From Pseudomonadota bacterium (lineage in GTDB: Bacteria > Pseudomonadota > Gammaproteobacteria > Burkholderiales > Burkholderiaceae_C): a DNA stretch of 64,000 bases. This document shows, piece after piece, positions 1-8,807 of this stretch (its first letter is position 1; each line of letters begins with the position of its first letter). The notes under the pieces were generated by a model. The model had not been told where the DNA came from, did no database searches, and was given only the letters and a program-made list of their open reading frames with translations. Made by a program: the position numbers and the translations under genes. Where the stretch lies: NCBI GenBank assembly GCA_021846965.1, contig JAJZWA010000005.1, forward strand, positions 1-64,000, given 5' to 3'.

Positions 1-34
1 TGCTCGTGCTCGAGCCTCCCGCGCGAGCGCATAC

Positions 35-127
35 GGAGACGTGACCGAGAGGCCGAAGGTGCTCCCCTGCTAAGGGAGTATGCGGTGTAGAGCCGCATCG
101 TGGGTTCGAATCCCACCGTCTCCGCCA
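35..127 (+). tRNA. tRNA-Ser (anticodon GCT)
   Basis: Complete class II tRNA. The 7-bp acceptor stem pairs GGAGACG (35-41) with CGTCTCC (117-123), followed by discriminator G and an encoded CCA (125-127). The anticodon stem CTCCC/GGGAG (62-66, 74-78) encloses the loop CTGCTAA, with GCT at 69-71. A long variable arm with paired ATGCGG/CCGCAT identifies it as serine type, and the T arm is GTGGG-TTCGAAT-CCCAC. It decodes AGC/AGU. No integrase lies downstream, so there is no evidence that its 3' end is used as an attachment site. Confidence 0.97.
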
Positions 128-198
128 GAGAGCCAGGGAAATCAAGGCTCCAGGCGAATCACTCCACAATTACCCCACGATTCACCCCACAAACCGGC

Positions 199-2256
199 TC
201 AGAACGATTGCTCGGCAAGCTCGCGCGCGAGCTCCGCTATGGTGTCGCTCCAATCCCCCGCCCGACGCTGACGAAACAGGCGCATGGTGCCGGGGTACCA
301 GGGGGTGTCGCGACGATCGCGCATCCAGCGCCAGTCGGTCTGCCAGGCCGGCAGCAGGACCCAGCAGGGACGGCCCAGGGCTCCCGCGAGATGCGCCACC
401 GCGGTGTCGACGCAAACCACCAGATCGAGTTGCTCGACGATGGCCGCGGTGTCGGCGAAGCTTTCCATGGCCGATCCCAGGTGCACCAGTCGGCCTCGCG
501 CCTGCGCGCTCATCGCCTGGTCCTCGCCCTGACCCTTTTGCAGGCTGACGTAGGCGATGTCCGGAATCTCCCACAGGGCCTCGAGTTGCTCCAGTCCGGG
601 CAGGGAGCGCATGGCATCGTTGGCGTGCAGGCTGGAACCCTTCCAGACCAGCCCCACGCGCCGGGAGGCAGTTGGCAGGCGCTGCGCCCAGTGGCCCAGC
701 CGTCGGGCATCCGCCTTCAGATAGGGACAGGGCGCGGGAATGGTCTGCGGCGTGGTGCCGAACAAGCACGGCAGGCTCATGGCGAAGACCCAGAAATCGT
801 GCGGCGCCACGCTTTCGCCATGCATCAGCACGGCGTCCACCCCTTGCAGGGAGCGCATCAACTCCGCCAATGCCGGCTTGCACAACAGCGACACATGCGC
901 GGCCCCACGCGCCTTGAGCATGGGCGCGTAGCGGGCGAACTGGATGTCGTCGCCGCTCCCCTGCTCGGGCACCACGACGATCGAACGGCCCTGCAGCGAC
1001 TGCCCGGTCCAGCGCGGCCAGGGCCAGGCTGGAGGCGTGGACACCGCTCGCAGCAAGCCGGGCTCGTAGCGCGCCTCATGCAAGGGCCAGGCCTCCTGCA
1101 TGCGCCCCATGCGCAGCAGCAGCAGACCGAGATTGAACCTCAGGGTCGGATCCCCAGGTTGAAGTTCCAGCGCCTGCCTGAGCGCGTCCTGCGCTTGCTC
1201 GAAACGCCCGTCCTCCTGCAGCACGATACCCAGATTCATCCATGGCAAGGCGACGCCGGGGCACAGCGCGGCCGCTCGACGAAAAGCCTGCTCCGCCTCG
1301 TCGAGCCTGCGCTGCGCTTGCAGCAAGTTGCCCATGTTGATCTCGTAACCATAGAGCTCGCCGCCCGCGTCGCGCGCCTGCGCGAACAGCTGGGCGGCTT
1401 CCTCGTGGCGCTGCAGTTCGATCAGCAGCGATCCCAACTGGTTGCAGGCGTCCACGCGGGCGGGCTCCAGCGTCACGGCCTGGCGCAGCGCCCTCTGCGC
1501 CGCATCCAGCCGCCGTAGATCCCACAGCGCCAGGCCGCGCTGGTAATGGACCTCGCCAAGCTGCGCGTCGAGTTCTGCAGCGCGCTCGAAGCTGGCCAGC
1601 GCCTCTTCGTGTCGCCCCAACGCGCGCAGCGCCAGCCCCAGGTTCAGGTGCAGGCCGGGAAAATCGGCCGACAGCGCATGGGCGCGGCGATAGCAGGCCA
1701 CCGCCTGCTCGAGCCGCCCCTCGGACTGGAAGAGCGCGCCTCGATAGAACAGCAGTTCCGCGGCGTCACCGTCCAGCGCCAGGCCACGGTCCGCGGCGTC
1801 CGCGGCGCGCCCGAGCTCGCCGGCCGCCAGGCATATGCGACACATTTCCTGCAGGCCATGGATGAAGTCGGGTTGGCGGTCGATCGCCGCCTGCAAGTGA
1901 TCGATTGCGCCCGCCAGATCCCCGCGCGCCTCGGCGATCTGCCCCAGCAGCAGCCAGGGGTCGGCAAGGCCCTCGTCCAGCGCCGCAGCCCGCGACAGGC
2001 TTTCACCGGCCTCGTCCAGGCGACCCGCCTGCTTGTGCGCGAAGCCCAGGTTCAGGAAGGCCACGGCATTCGTGGCATCGAGCCGGCTGGCCTGGGCGTA
2101 GGCCTCGGCTGCCTCGTCCAGCTTCCCCTGGGCAAGACTGGCATTGCCCTGACGCAGCAGCGCCTCGGGGGTCTGGCCGCTTTGCGGCGCCTGCGCGGAT
2201 CGGCGCCCGAACCAGCGTGAAAGACTCAAGCCCATCTCCTTGAAACCCCGGGCCAT
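199..2256 (-). CDS. TPR repeat protein with C-terminal glycosyltransferase-like domain
   Basis: 685 residues. Roughly residues 28-390 are tandem 34-residue TPRs with the usual A/G/Y/A/F/P spacing. The C-terminal third (about 420-680) resembles the GT9/heptosyltransferase-type fold: it has RVGLVWKG, YVSLQKGQ, the VCVDTAVAHLAGALG loop that in the family contacts nucleotide-sugar, and WVLLPAWQTDWRW. By family it should glycosylate a protein or surface glycan; the substrate is unknown. A GAGG box lies about 5 nt before the chosen ATG. A second in-frame ATG (2235) abuts AAGGAG with no spacer and is less likely, although its product would begin like the paralogue at 6013. The two paralogues share the same architecture and flank a GT2-like glycosyltransferase. 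Confidence 0.85.
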   Translation of the reverse strand: MARGFKEMGLSLSRWFGRRSAQAPQSGQTPEALLRQGNASLAQGKLDEAAEAYAQASRLDATNAVAFLNLGFAHKQAGRLDEAGESLSRAAALDEGLADPWLLLGQIAEARGDLAGAIDHLQAAIDRQPDFIHGLQEMCRICLAAGELGRAADAADRGLALDGDAAELLFYRGALFQSEGRLEQAVACYRRAHALSADFPGLHLNLGLALRALGRHEEALASFERAAELDAQLGEVHYQRGLALWDLRRLDAAQRALRQAVTLEPARVDACNQLGSLLIELQRHEEAAQLFAQARDAGGELYGYEINMGNLLQAQRRLDEAEQAFRRAAALCPGVALPWMNLGIVLQEDGRFEQAQDALRQALELQPGDPTLRFNLGLLLLRMGRMQEAWPLHEARYEPGLLRAVSTPPAWPWPRWTGQSLQGRSIVVVPEQGSGDDIQFARYAPMLKARGAAHVSLLCKPALAELMRSLQGVDAVLMHGESVAPHDFWVFAMSLPCLFGTTPQTIPAPCPYLKADARRLGHWAQRLPTASRRVGLVWKGSSLHANDAMRSLPGLEQLEALWEIPDIAYVSLQKGQGEDQAMSAQARGRLVHLGSAMESFADTAAIVEQLDLVVCVDTAVAHLAGALGRPCWVLLPAWQTDWRWMRDRRDTPWYPGTMRLFRQRRAGDWSDTIAELARELAEQSF

Positions 2257-2292
2257 GGCACCTCAGCGCCTGGCCCTCCAGGTTGCGAATCC

Positions 2293-3111
2293 TCAGATTT
2301 CGCTGAATTCCGCGGGATCCCAGTCCTTCGCGAAAAATCCCAGCAACTCGGTCATCAGGGTCACGCGGTCGCCGGAGATCGCCGATTCCAGGGTGTTGGC
2401 CAGGCTTTTGCGACGCCCCGTGGCGACCTGCCATTTCACCACGCCCCTGCGGCTCAGATGCCCGCTGAACCAGACGTCGTCGTCGAACCAGGCCCGCGCC
2501 GGCGCGCCGCGCAGATCCAGCAGCTCCGCGGGGTCGAGCAGGTCGGCACGCAGGCAGTAGCCCCCGGCGCCCTGCACGATGGCCACGCGGCGGCGCCCGG
2601 ACTTGAGCGCCCGGTCGCCGCGACAGTCCTGGGCGCGCAGGCTGCGCGGCAGCAGCAGGCCGTTGGCGCAGCAGCACTCCCGCCCGGAGCCTGCAGCCTC
2701 GGCCTCGACCAGCTGGCGCAGCAGCGCACGGTGGTAGAACATGTCGTCATCGACCACCACGATGCGCTGGCGCGTGCCCTGCAGGCGTTGCAGCGTGGGG
2801 ATCAGCTTGGTGGCCGGCCCCAGGTCGCGCGCGACGCGATGCACCTGGACCACCTGCAGGCCTTCCAGGAACTCCGGGACCTGCCGATCGCCGAACAGGT
2901 CCGCGCCGATGTTGATGTGGATCTCCCGCGGGACCAGATCCTGGCTCAGCAGGCTGGCCAGGGTGGGCCGCAGGCCGCCGATGCGCCCCGGCGTGGTCGA
3001 CAGCGTGAGCAGGGGGCTGAGCTCAGTGCGGCGCGCCGCCGCGCGCGCGTCCAGGCGCCGCAGGTCGCGCAGCTCGTGCAGGCGCGAGCGCAGCATCTTG
3101 GTGAACTTCAT
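2293..3111 (-). CDS. glycosyltransferase, GT2-like (GT-A fold)
   Basis: 272 residues, soluble. Near the N terminus the PLLTLSTTPGRIGGLRPTL segment looks like the start of a GT-A nucleotide-sugar domain. IVVVDDDMFYH around residue 110 resembles the DXD metal/nucleotide-sugar motif, and a second acidic motif WFDDDVWFSGHL lies in the C-terminal part where the catalytic base often sits. Its start codon overlaps the upstream transporter's stop (ATGA, 3108-3111), so translation is probably coupled. It ends 36 bases before the TPR/GT protein at 2256, and the two may act on the same glycan; the acceptor is unknown. Family assignment is from motifs only. Confidence 0.7.
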   Translation of the reverse strand: MKFTKMLRSRLHELRDLRRLDARAAARRTELSPLLTLSTTPGRIGGLRPTLASLLSQDLVPREIHINIGADLFGDRQVPEFLEGLQVVQVHRVARDLGPATKLIPTLQRLQGTRQRIVVVDDDMFYHRALLRQLVEAEAAGSGRECCCANGLLLPRSLRAQDCRGDRALKSGRRRVAIVQGAGGYCLRADLLDPAELLDLRGAPARAWFDDDVWFSGHLSRRGVVKWQVATGRRKSLANTLESAISGDRVTLMTELLGFFAKDWDPAEFSEI

Positions 3112-4397
3112 GCGGCCTCGCCCCGGGTCTCGGGCATCATCAGCATGGCCGCGATGGCCACCACGCTGGCCGCCGTGGCGTACCAGGCCGGCGCGATCGG
3201 GTTGGCGGTGACGTGGATCAGCCAGGTGACGATGAACTGGGTCGTCCCGCCGAAAATGGATACGCCGATGGCATAGGCCACGCCCAGTCCGACGGCGCGG
3301 TGCCGGCGCTCGAACACCTCGGGAACGGCCACCAGCGTGGCCGCGCCGGTGAGGGCATTGATCGCCGCCAGCACCGAGGTGACCAGCACCAGGGTCGCCA
3401 CGCCCGGCGAGGCGTCGAGCAGCATGAAGGCCGGCACCGTCACCAGGGCCGAGACCACGCGCGGCCACAGCAGGGTCGGCTTGCGCCCGTAGCGATCGCA
3501 CATCAGGCCGCCGACGACCGAGAACACCAGGGTGAACAGGCCCAGCGCCACCGTGGCAGCCATGGCCGCGGTGGGGGGCATCCCGAGGGTGGCGATGGCG
3601 TAGGTGGTCATGTAGCTGCCGATATAGGCCGACACCGTGCCGCCCAGGATCACGCCGATGGCGATCACCACGTAGCGCGCCGGAGCGCGATGGGGCCGCG
3701 GCCCCGCGCTGCGAGCGTGCAGGGTCTCGGGCATGGAGCGTCGCAGGTACAGGGCCAGCGGCACCACCAGCAGCCCCAGCAGGAAGGCCGCGCGCCAGCC
3801 CCAGGCCAGCATGGCCTCGTGCCCGAGCACTCGCCCGAACAACAGGCCCATGAGGCCCGCGAGCAGGATGCCCGCGCCCTGGCTGGCGAATTGCCAGCTG
3901 GCGTACAGGCCGCGCCGGTCATCCGGCGCGGCCTCGATCAGGAAGGCGCTGGAGGGGCCGATCTCCCCACCCAGCGCGAAGCCCTGCACTAGGCGCGCGA
4001 TCACCACGATCACCGGGGCGGCCAGGCCGATGCTGGCGTAGGAAGGGGTGAGCGCGACCCCCAGCGTGCCCAGGGTCATCAGCACCAGGGTCAGGACCAG
4101 GCTGGCACGGCGCCCGACACGGTCGCCCATCAGGCCGAACACCACGCCGCCCACCGGGCGCGCGAAAAAGCCGAAACCGAACACCGCCAGCGACAGCAGC
4201 AGGCTCATGTAGTTGCTGTGCACCGGGAAGAAGGTCTTCCCGATGTACACGGCGAAAAAGGCATAGCTGAGAAAGTCGTAGAACTCCAGCGCATTGCCGG
4301 CCACCGCCGCGGCCACCGCGCTGCGCGGCGCGGGCCTGGCCGGCGCAAAGCGGGCCTCGTCGCCGTCTCCATCGATGCTCGGGGTACTCGAATGCAT
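3108..4397 (-). CDS. MFS transporter, metabolite:H+ symporter (MHS/citrate-type) family
   Basis: 429 residues with 12 predicted membrane segments. The N-terminal half matches the CitA/ProP-like MHS pattern: GNALEFYDF in TM1, IGKTFFP, GFGFFARPVGG, the loop 2-3 signature GDRVGRRASL, and VRLVQGFALGGEIG-like sequence at TM4-5 (here ARLVQGFALGGEIGPSS). The C-terminal half repeats the GRKP loop (CDRYGRKPTLLW). Family members import carboxylates such as citrate or tricarballylate with protons; the substrate here cannot be told. GGAGGAG lies about 9 nt upstream of the chosen ATG. The gene follows the DUF2817 gene by 38 bases and overlaps the next gene by 4, so the three form one minus-strand unit. 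Confidence 0.85.
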   Translation of the reverse strand: MHSSTPSIDGDGDEARFAPARPAPRSAVAAAVAGNALEFYDFLSYAFFAVYIGKTFFPVHSNYMSLLLSLAVFGFGFFARPVGGVVFGLMGDRVGRRASLVLTLVLMTLGTLGVALTPSYASIGLAAPVIVVIARLVQGFALGGEIGPSSAFLIEAAPDDRRGLYASWQFASQGAGILLAGLMGLLFGRVLGHEAMLAWGWRAAFLLGLLVVPLALYLRRSMPETLHARSAGPRPHRAPARYVVIAIGVILGGTVSAYIGSYMTTYAIATLGMPPTAAMAATVALGLFTLVFSVVGGLMCDRYGRKPTLLWPRVVSALVTVPAFMLLDASPGVATLVLVTSVLAAINALTGAATLVAVPEVFERRHRAVGLGVAYAIGVSIFGGTTQFIVTWLIHVTANPIAPAWYATAASVVAIAAMLMMPETRGEAA

Positions 4398-4435
4398 GGT
4401 GTCGTCTCCTCCAGAGGGGCCTGCCCGGGGCGTGT

Positions 4436-5539
4436 TCAAGCCGCGCGCAGGCCCTGCACGGCCTGCAGCAGCGCCACGCGCGTCTGGCCCAGCACCATGC
4501 CGCGCCATGCCTCGTCGTCGCAGCAGAAGGCCTCGCGCATGCGTCGGGCCAGTTGCTCGCGCAACGCCAGGGGGGCCTCGGGATGGCGCCGCAGCCAGGC
4601 ATGCTGACGCAGGCAGCCCAGCACCTCCTCCTGCTCGACGGTGCCGAACTCCAGGCCCATCAGCGCCAGGCGGGCGCTGGGGCATTCGTCGCAGGCGGCG
4701 CTGACCACCGGCCCGGACACGTCGGCCGAGACCGAGTCGCCGGCAAAGGGCGCAAACAGGTCGGCGCCCCACCAGGCCCGGGCCATCGCATGGTCCTGCT
4801 CCAGCGACCGGCCGGCGTAGATCTTCTCCCCGTGGCCATAGGGCCCGAGGCCCGTGTGGATGTCCACCCAGCCCAGGTGGGTGGCCGCCGCGGCATGCCG
4901 GCGCAGCAGCTCGCGCAGGCTGCGGTTGCTCCACGTCGGGCCGGTGCCCCCGTAGAACACGCCGTCCGGCGAGGCATACTGGCCGGCGGTGACGGCCTTG
5001 CGGTAGGCCGGCAGGCCGTGGCGCTCGATCCAGTCCTGCAGGGCCTTGCGTTCACGCGGGCCGGGAGGCCATTGCCGCGGCATGAGCAGGGGCTCGATCT
5101 CCGCGTATGCGGGATTGTCCGGCAGGGGGCGACGGAAATCGATGTGGTTGCGGTTGAGGTCGACGTTGTCCTCGTTGGTGCGCTGCAGATGGGAAAAGCC
5201 ATAGGGATTGACCGCATGCACCAGCAGCAGCGCGACCCCGCCATCGCCGGCTCGCTGCAGCAGATCCTGGTCCTGCAGCAGCGCCAGTTGCGCGGCCGAT
5301 CCGGCGAAGCCTTCGGGGCCGTGGGTACCTGAACTCACCAGCAGCACCTTGCGCGCGCCGCGGGCGCCGAGCAGCGCCGCGTCGATGGCGAGTTCCTCGC
5401 CGCGCGCGCCGCGCAGGCCCTCGAGCACGGCCGATTCGACGGCGGCGCCGCGGGCGGCCGCGGCCTCCAGGAAACGAAGGCGTGCCTGCTCGTAGTCGCG
5501 GGAGAACAGGGCGGATGCCGGGCTGCGGGTCGATGTCAT
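4436..5539 (-). CDS. DUF2817 family zinc carboxypeptidase/amidase-like protein
   Basis: 367 residues, no signal peptide. It has the M14-like zinc-site arrangement of DUF2817: SSGTHGPEGF supplies His73 and Glu76, HAVNPYGF and NEDNVDLNRN form the conserved substrate pocket, and VDIHTGLGPYG supplies the third ligand. The length is typical for the family. The family is expected to hydrolyse an acyl-amino or peptide-like bond, but no substrate is established. It starts the minus-strand unit that continues with the MHS transporter, which suggests that the transporter imports the substrate or exports the product of this hydrolase (inference). Confidence 0.8.
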   Translation of the reverse strand: MTSTRSPASALFSRDYEQARLRFLEAAAARGAAVESAVLEGLRGARGEELAIDAALLGARGARKVLLVSSGTHGPEGFAGSAAQLALLQDQDLLQRAGDGGVALLLVHAVNPYGFSHLQRTNEDNVDLNRNHIDFRRPLPDNPAYAEIEPLLMPRQWPPGPRERKALQDWIERHGLPAYRKAVTAGQYASPDGVFYGGTGPTWSNRSLRELLRRHAAAATHLGWVDIHTGLGPYGHGEKIYAGRSLEQDHAMARAWWGADLFAPFAGDSVSADVSGPVVSAACDECPSARLALMGLEFGTVEQEEVLGCLRQHAWLRRHPEAPLALREQLARRMREAFCCDDEAWRGMVLGQTRVALLQAVQGLRAA

Positions 5540-5685
5540 TGCATTAGCTTAAGTCAGTCGCGCCCGCCAGACGCGCCGCTGGAAACCCTGAAGACCATTC
5601 GGCAATAATGGAATGCAGGACCCGGACGGCCAAGCGCCCGGAAAACAGGCACGCCGGCGCAGGCCGGGCAAATCGATGGGGAGCG

Positions 5686-5991
5686 ATGGTGCTGCTGCGA
5701 TGGTTCGACGCCAGCCAGGCGAGTGCGTTCGGCGAGGAACTCGCCAGGTATTGCGATTCCGAGCTTCGATCCATTGCGACGGCCAGCCCCGCCAAGCGCG
5801 AGGACAGGCGTCGCAAGCTGCTGGCCAGGGTGCTGCAGCGAGCGCGGGATTTCGGGGCCGCGCATGCGCTGAACACCTACAAGAAGGCCAAGCTGAGCAA
5901 CCGCCTGAAGTGGACCCTGCGGGACCTGGGGCACGAAGACGATTTCGTCGACCTGCTGGTCCGGGAAGTCCTGCTGGCCCTGGCTCGCTAG
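5686..5991 (+). CDS. small conserved hypothetical protein
   Basis: 101 residues, mostly helical, rich in Arg/Lys/Leu. There is no signal peptide, membrane segment or recognisable motif. The start chosen is the ATG preceded by GGGGAG; a longer reading from 5608 would add 26 residues of low-complexity basic sequence. It lies 21 bases upstream of the TPR/glycosyltransferase gene and is probably co-transcribed with it, with the divergent promoter region at 5540-5685. Function unknown. Confidence 0.6.
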   Translation: MVLLRWFDASQASAFGEELARYCDSELRSIATASPAKREDRRRKLLARVLQRARDFGAAHALNTYKKAKLSNRLKWTLRDLGHEDDFVDLLVREVLLALAR

Positions 5992-6012
5992 CGCGGCCCC
6001 GCGGGAACCCCC

Positions 6013-8145
6013 ATGCTGAGCTCGATTCGTCGTTGGTTCGGGAGCGCCTCGCGCGGCGATGGTTCCACCACGCGCAGCGCCCTGGAGCCGCCCCATGCGA
6101 CTCCATCCCCCGACGCGCCGGACGCGGCCACGGACGCGCCGGCGTCGGCCCCGGCCCGGGACGCGCAGGCCGAAGGGCTGGCCGCGCGGGGCAACCGCTG
6201 CGTGGCCGAGGGGCGGCTGCAGGAAGCCGTGGCCTGCTACGAGCAGGCGCTGGCCCTGGACCCGCGGCATGTCATCGCCTGCTCCAACCTGGGCTTCGCG
6301 CTGCAACAGCTGGGCCGCCTGGACGAGGCCGCCTCCCGGCTGGACCAGGCTCTGGCGCTGGACCCGCAACGCGAGGAGCCCTACCTGTTCCTGGGCCAGA
6401 TCGCCGAGGCGCGCGGCGACACCGCCACGGCCATGCTGCGCCTGCGCGAGGCCCTGCGCCGCAAGCCGGATTTCGCCTTCGCGTGGCAGGAGCTGTGCCG
6501 GCTGCAGTTCCAGACCGGCGACCCCCGGCAGGCGCTGCAGTCGGCCCGCAACGGCCTGCGCGCGGCTCCGGACTCGGCGATGCTGCAGTTCTACCTGGGC
6601 AACCTGCTGTTCGAGCAGGGCGAGCACCGCGAGGCGGCGGCCGCCTACCGGCGCGCGCTGCAGGCAGCGCCGGATCTGGCGCAGGCCCACGCGAACCTGG
6701 GCCAGGCCCTGCTCAGGCTGCAGGAGACCGAGGACGCCGCGCAGGCGCTGGCGCGCGCGATCGAGCTCGATCCCGAGCTGCACGACGCCCGTTTCCACCT
6801 GGGCCAGGCCTTGCAGGGGCTGGCGCGTTTCGAGCAAGCGGCCGAGGCCTTCGAGCAGGTGCTGCAGGCGCGGCCGGATTCGATCGAGGTCTGGTACGCC
6901 CTGGGCGAGCTGGCGATGAACCGGGGCTGGTTCGACCGCGCCGAGGCCTGTATCGAGCGCCTGCGCGCGCTGGACGACGATCCCTGCCGCCAGCTCATGC
7001 TGCGCGGCAATCTGTGCAAGCGCCAGGGGCGATTGCAGGAATCCGAACGGGCTTATCGGCAAGCGCTGCAGGAGCGCCCGGATTTTTTCGATGCCTGGAA
7101 CAATCTCGGCGCCCTGCTTGAAACGGACAAGCTCCAGGAAGCCGAGGCGGCCTACCGGGAAGCCCTGCGCCTCGATCCCGGCAACCCCACCGCGCGCTGG
7201 AATCTCAGCGTGCTGCTGCTGCGCCTGGGGCGCATGGAGGAGGGCTGGCCTTTGCACGAAGCGCGCCTGGATCCCAGGCTGCCGCATGTCATCAGCCGGA
7301 TGCCCGAGCTCCCCTTTCCCGCCTGGCGCGGCGAGCCTCTGGCCGGCAAGTCAGTGATCATGCTGGGCGAGCAGGGATTCGGCGACCAGGTGCAGCTGGC
7401 CCGCTACGCGCAGTCGCTCAAGGACCGGGGCGCGGCCCGGGTGTCGCTGCAATGCAGGGCCGCGCTGAAACCGCTGCTGGCCACGGCGCCTGGGGTCGAC
7501 GCGGTATTCGGCGATGACGAAGTCTTCGAGGCGCACGATTACTGGGTGCTGGGCTTCAGCCTGCCGGGCCTGCTGGGCACCACGCTGCACACCCTCCCGG
7601 CGCGACTGCCCTACCTGAGCGCCGACCCGCGGCGCATCGAGGCCTGGGCGCCCAGGCTGCCCCGGGCGCGCAGGCGCATCGGGCTGGTCTGGAAAGGCGC
7701 CGCCGGCCACGGCAACGACCTGAACCGCTCGCTGCCGGGGCTGCAGGTGCTGGCGCCGCTGTGGTCCTGCACCGACGCCGCCTTCGTCAGCCTGCAAAAG
7801 GGCCAGGGCGAGGACGAGGCCGCGCGGGCCGGACCCGCGCAGCCCATCACGGACCTCGCGCCGGGGATCGCCAGCTTCGCCGACACCGCCGCCATCCTCG
7901 CACAGCTCGACCTGCTGATCTGCGTGGACACCTCGGCCGCGCACGTGGCTGGCGCCCTGGGCAGGCCCTGCTGGGTGCTGCTGCCCGCCATGGGCTGCGA
8001 CTGGCGCTGGCTGCTCGAGCGCGAGGATTCGCCGTGGTACCCCGGGGTGATGCGCCTGTTCCGCCAGGCGCCCGGGGAAAGCTGGGATGCCGTGGTCCAG
8101 CGCCTCGCCTCGCAGCTGCGCGCCTGGAGCGACGCGCAGCCCTGA
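6013..8145 (+). CDS. TPR repeat protein with C-terminal glycosyltransferase-like domain (paralogue)
   Basis: 710 residues. It has the same architecture as the protein at 199-2256: a short basic N terminus (SSIRRWFGS), about ten TPRs (residues 55-410), then the GT9-like domain with RIGLVWKG, FVSLQKGQGEDE, ICVDTSAAHVAGALG and the WVLLPAMGCDWRW terminus. The shared C-terminal motifs mark the pair as an old local duplication. The likely role is a cytoplasmic glycosyltransferase recruiting partners through the TPR superhelix; the acceptor is unknown. It follows the small conserved gene by 21 bases and converges on ohr with 8 bases between stops. Confidence 0.85.
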   Translation: MLSSIRRWFGSASRGDGSTTRSALEPPHATPSPDAPDAATDAPASAPARDAQAEGLAARGNRCVAEGRLQEAVACYEQALALDPRHVIACSNLGFALQQLGRLDEAASRLDQALALDPQREEPYLFLGQIAEARGDTATAMLRLREALRRKPDFAFAWQELCRLQFQTGDPRQALQSARNGLRAAPDSAMLQFYLGNLLFEQGEHREAAAAYRRALQAAPDLAQAHANLGQALLRLQETEDAAQALARAIELDPELHDARFHLGQALQGLARFEQAAEAFEQVLQARPDSIEVWYALGELAMNRGWFDRAEACIERLRALDDDPCRQLMLRGNLCKRQGRLQESERAYRQALQERPDFFDAWNNLGALLETDKLQEAEAAYREALRLDPGNPTARWNLSVLLLRLGRMEEGWPLHEARLDPRLPHVISRMPELPFPAWRGEPLAGKSVIMLGEQGFGDQVQLARYAQSLKDRGAARVSLQCRAALKPLLATAPGVDAVFGDDEVFEAHDYWVLGFSLPGLLGTTLHTLPARLPYLSADPRRIEAWAPRLPRARRRIGLVWKGAAGHGNDLNRSLPGLQVLAPLWSCTDAAFVSLQKGQGEDEAARAGPAQPITDLAPGIASFADTAAILAQLDLLICVDTSAAHVAGALGRPCWVLLPAMGCDWRWLLEREDSPWYPGVMRLFRQAPGESWDAVVQRLASQLRAWSDAQP

Positions 8146-8153
8146 GCCGCCGC

Positions 8154-8591
8154 TCAGGCTCCCTGCACCTCGACCTGTACGTCCACGTTGTTGCGCGTGG
8201 CGTGGGAGTAGGGGCAGACCTTCTCGTGGGCCTCCATGGCCAGCGCCTGCAATTCCTGCTGGGGCAGCGAGCGGTCCTCCACATGCAGCCTGACCGCCAA
8301 TCCGAAGCCGCCCGCGTCGCGCGGGCCGATGGACACCGAACAGGTCACGGTGGCGCCGGCGGCGTTCTTCTTGTGCTGCTTGGCCACGAAATCCAGCGCG
8401 CCGCCGAAACAGGCGGCGTAGCCGGCCGCGAACAGGTCTTCCGGGGTAGTCGTTGCCGGGCGGCCCGGGCCGCCCATGGCCTTGGGCACCGAAAGGTCCA
8501 CGCTGACCTGGCCGTCCTGCGAGCGGGTATGTCCGTTTCGCCCACCGGTGGCGGTGGCGCTGGTGGTGTAGACGACCTGGATGCTGTCCAT
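8154..8591 (-). CDS. ohr: Ohr-type organic hydroperoxide resistance protein
   Basis: 145 residues, the usual Ohr/OsmC length. Both catalytic cysteines are present: Cys61 in GYAACFGGAL and Cys126 in KVCPYSHATRNNV. The Ohr-specific TTTPEDLFAAG segment is also there. The enzyme reduces organic hydroperoxides by a lipoyl-dependent thiol mechanism in the cytoplasm. The start was chosen at the ATG preceded by AGGAGA; an upstream ATG would add 37 residues unlike the family. No OhrR regulator is seen in the window, so control must come from elsewhere. Confidence 0.93.
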   Translation of the reverse strand: MDSIQVVYTTSATATGGRNGHTRSQDGQVSVDLSVPKAMGGPGRPATTTPEDLFAAGYAACFGGALDFVAKQHKKNAAGATVTCSVSIGPRDAGGFGLAVRLHVEDRSLPQQELQALAMEAHEKVCPYSHATRNNVDVQVEVQGA

Positions 8592-8807
8592 GGCTGGGCT
8601 CTCCTGGGAGGGATGGAAACAAGGGTTGGGAACACATGCGCGAGGACGCGCAGGCACACGCAGCGACGCGCCCGGCTTGCAGTCTATGGCGCCTTGGCGC
8701 AATTTTCAGGCGCCTTGCGCCGGGCGGGCCTGGGCCCGGCGTGCTGGCTGCCGCCACGTACTGTGGATATGATCAGCCCCGCGGCCCCGCGGCCGCGATT
8801 TCGCACC

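Noticed and set aside
128-198. Repeated CCCCAC motifs just after tRNA-Ser as a possible attachment site or element scar
   Set aside because: The copies are short, there is no integrase or mobile gene nearby and no second copy of the tRNA 3' end was noticed in the window.
5554-7287. Minus-strand frame opposite the second TPR/glycosyltransferase gene
   Set aside because: Its leucine/glutamine-rich repeats are the mirror of the TPR repeats on the other strand; no independent evidence of coding.
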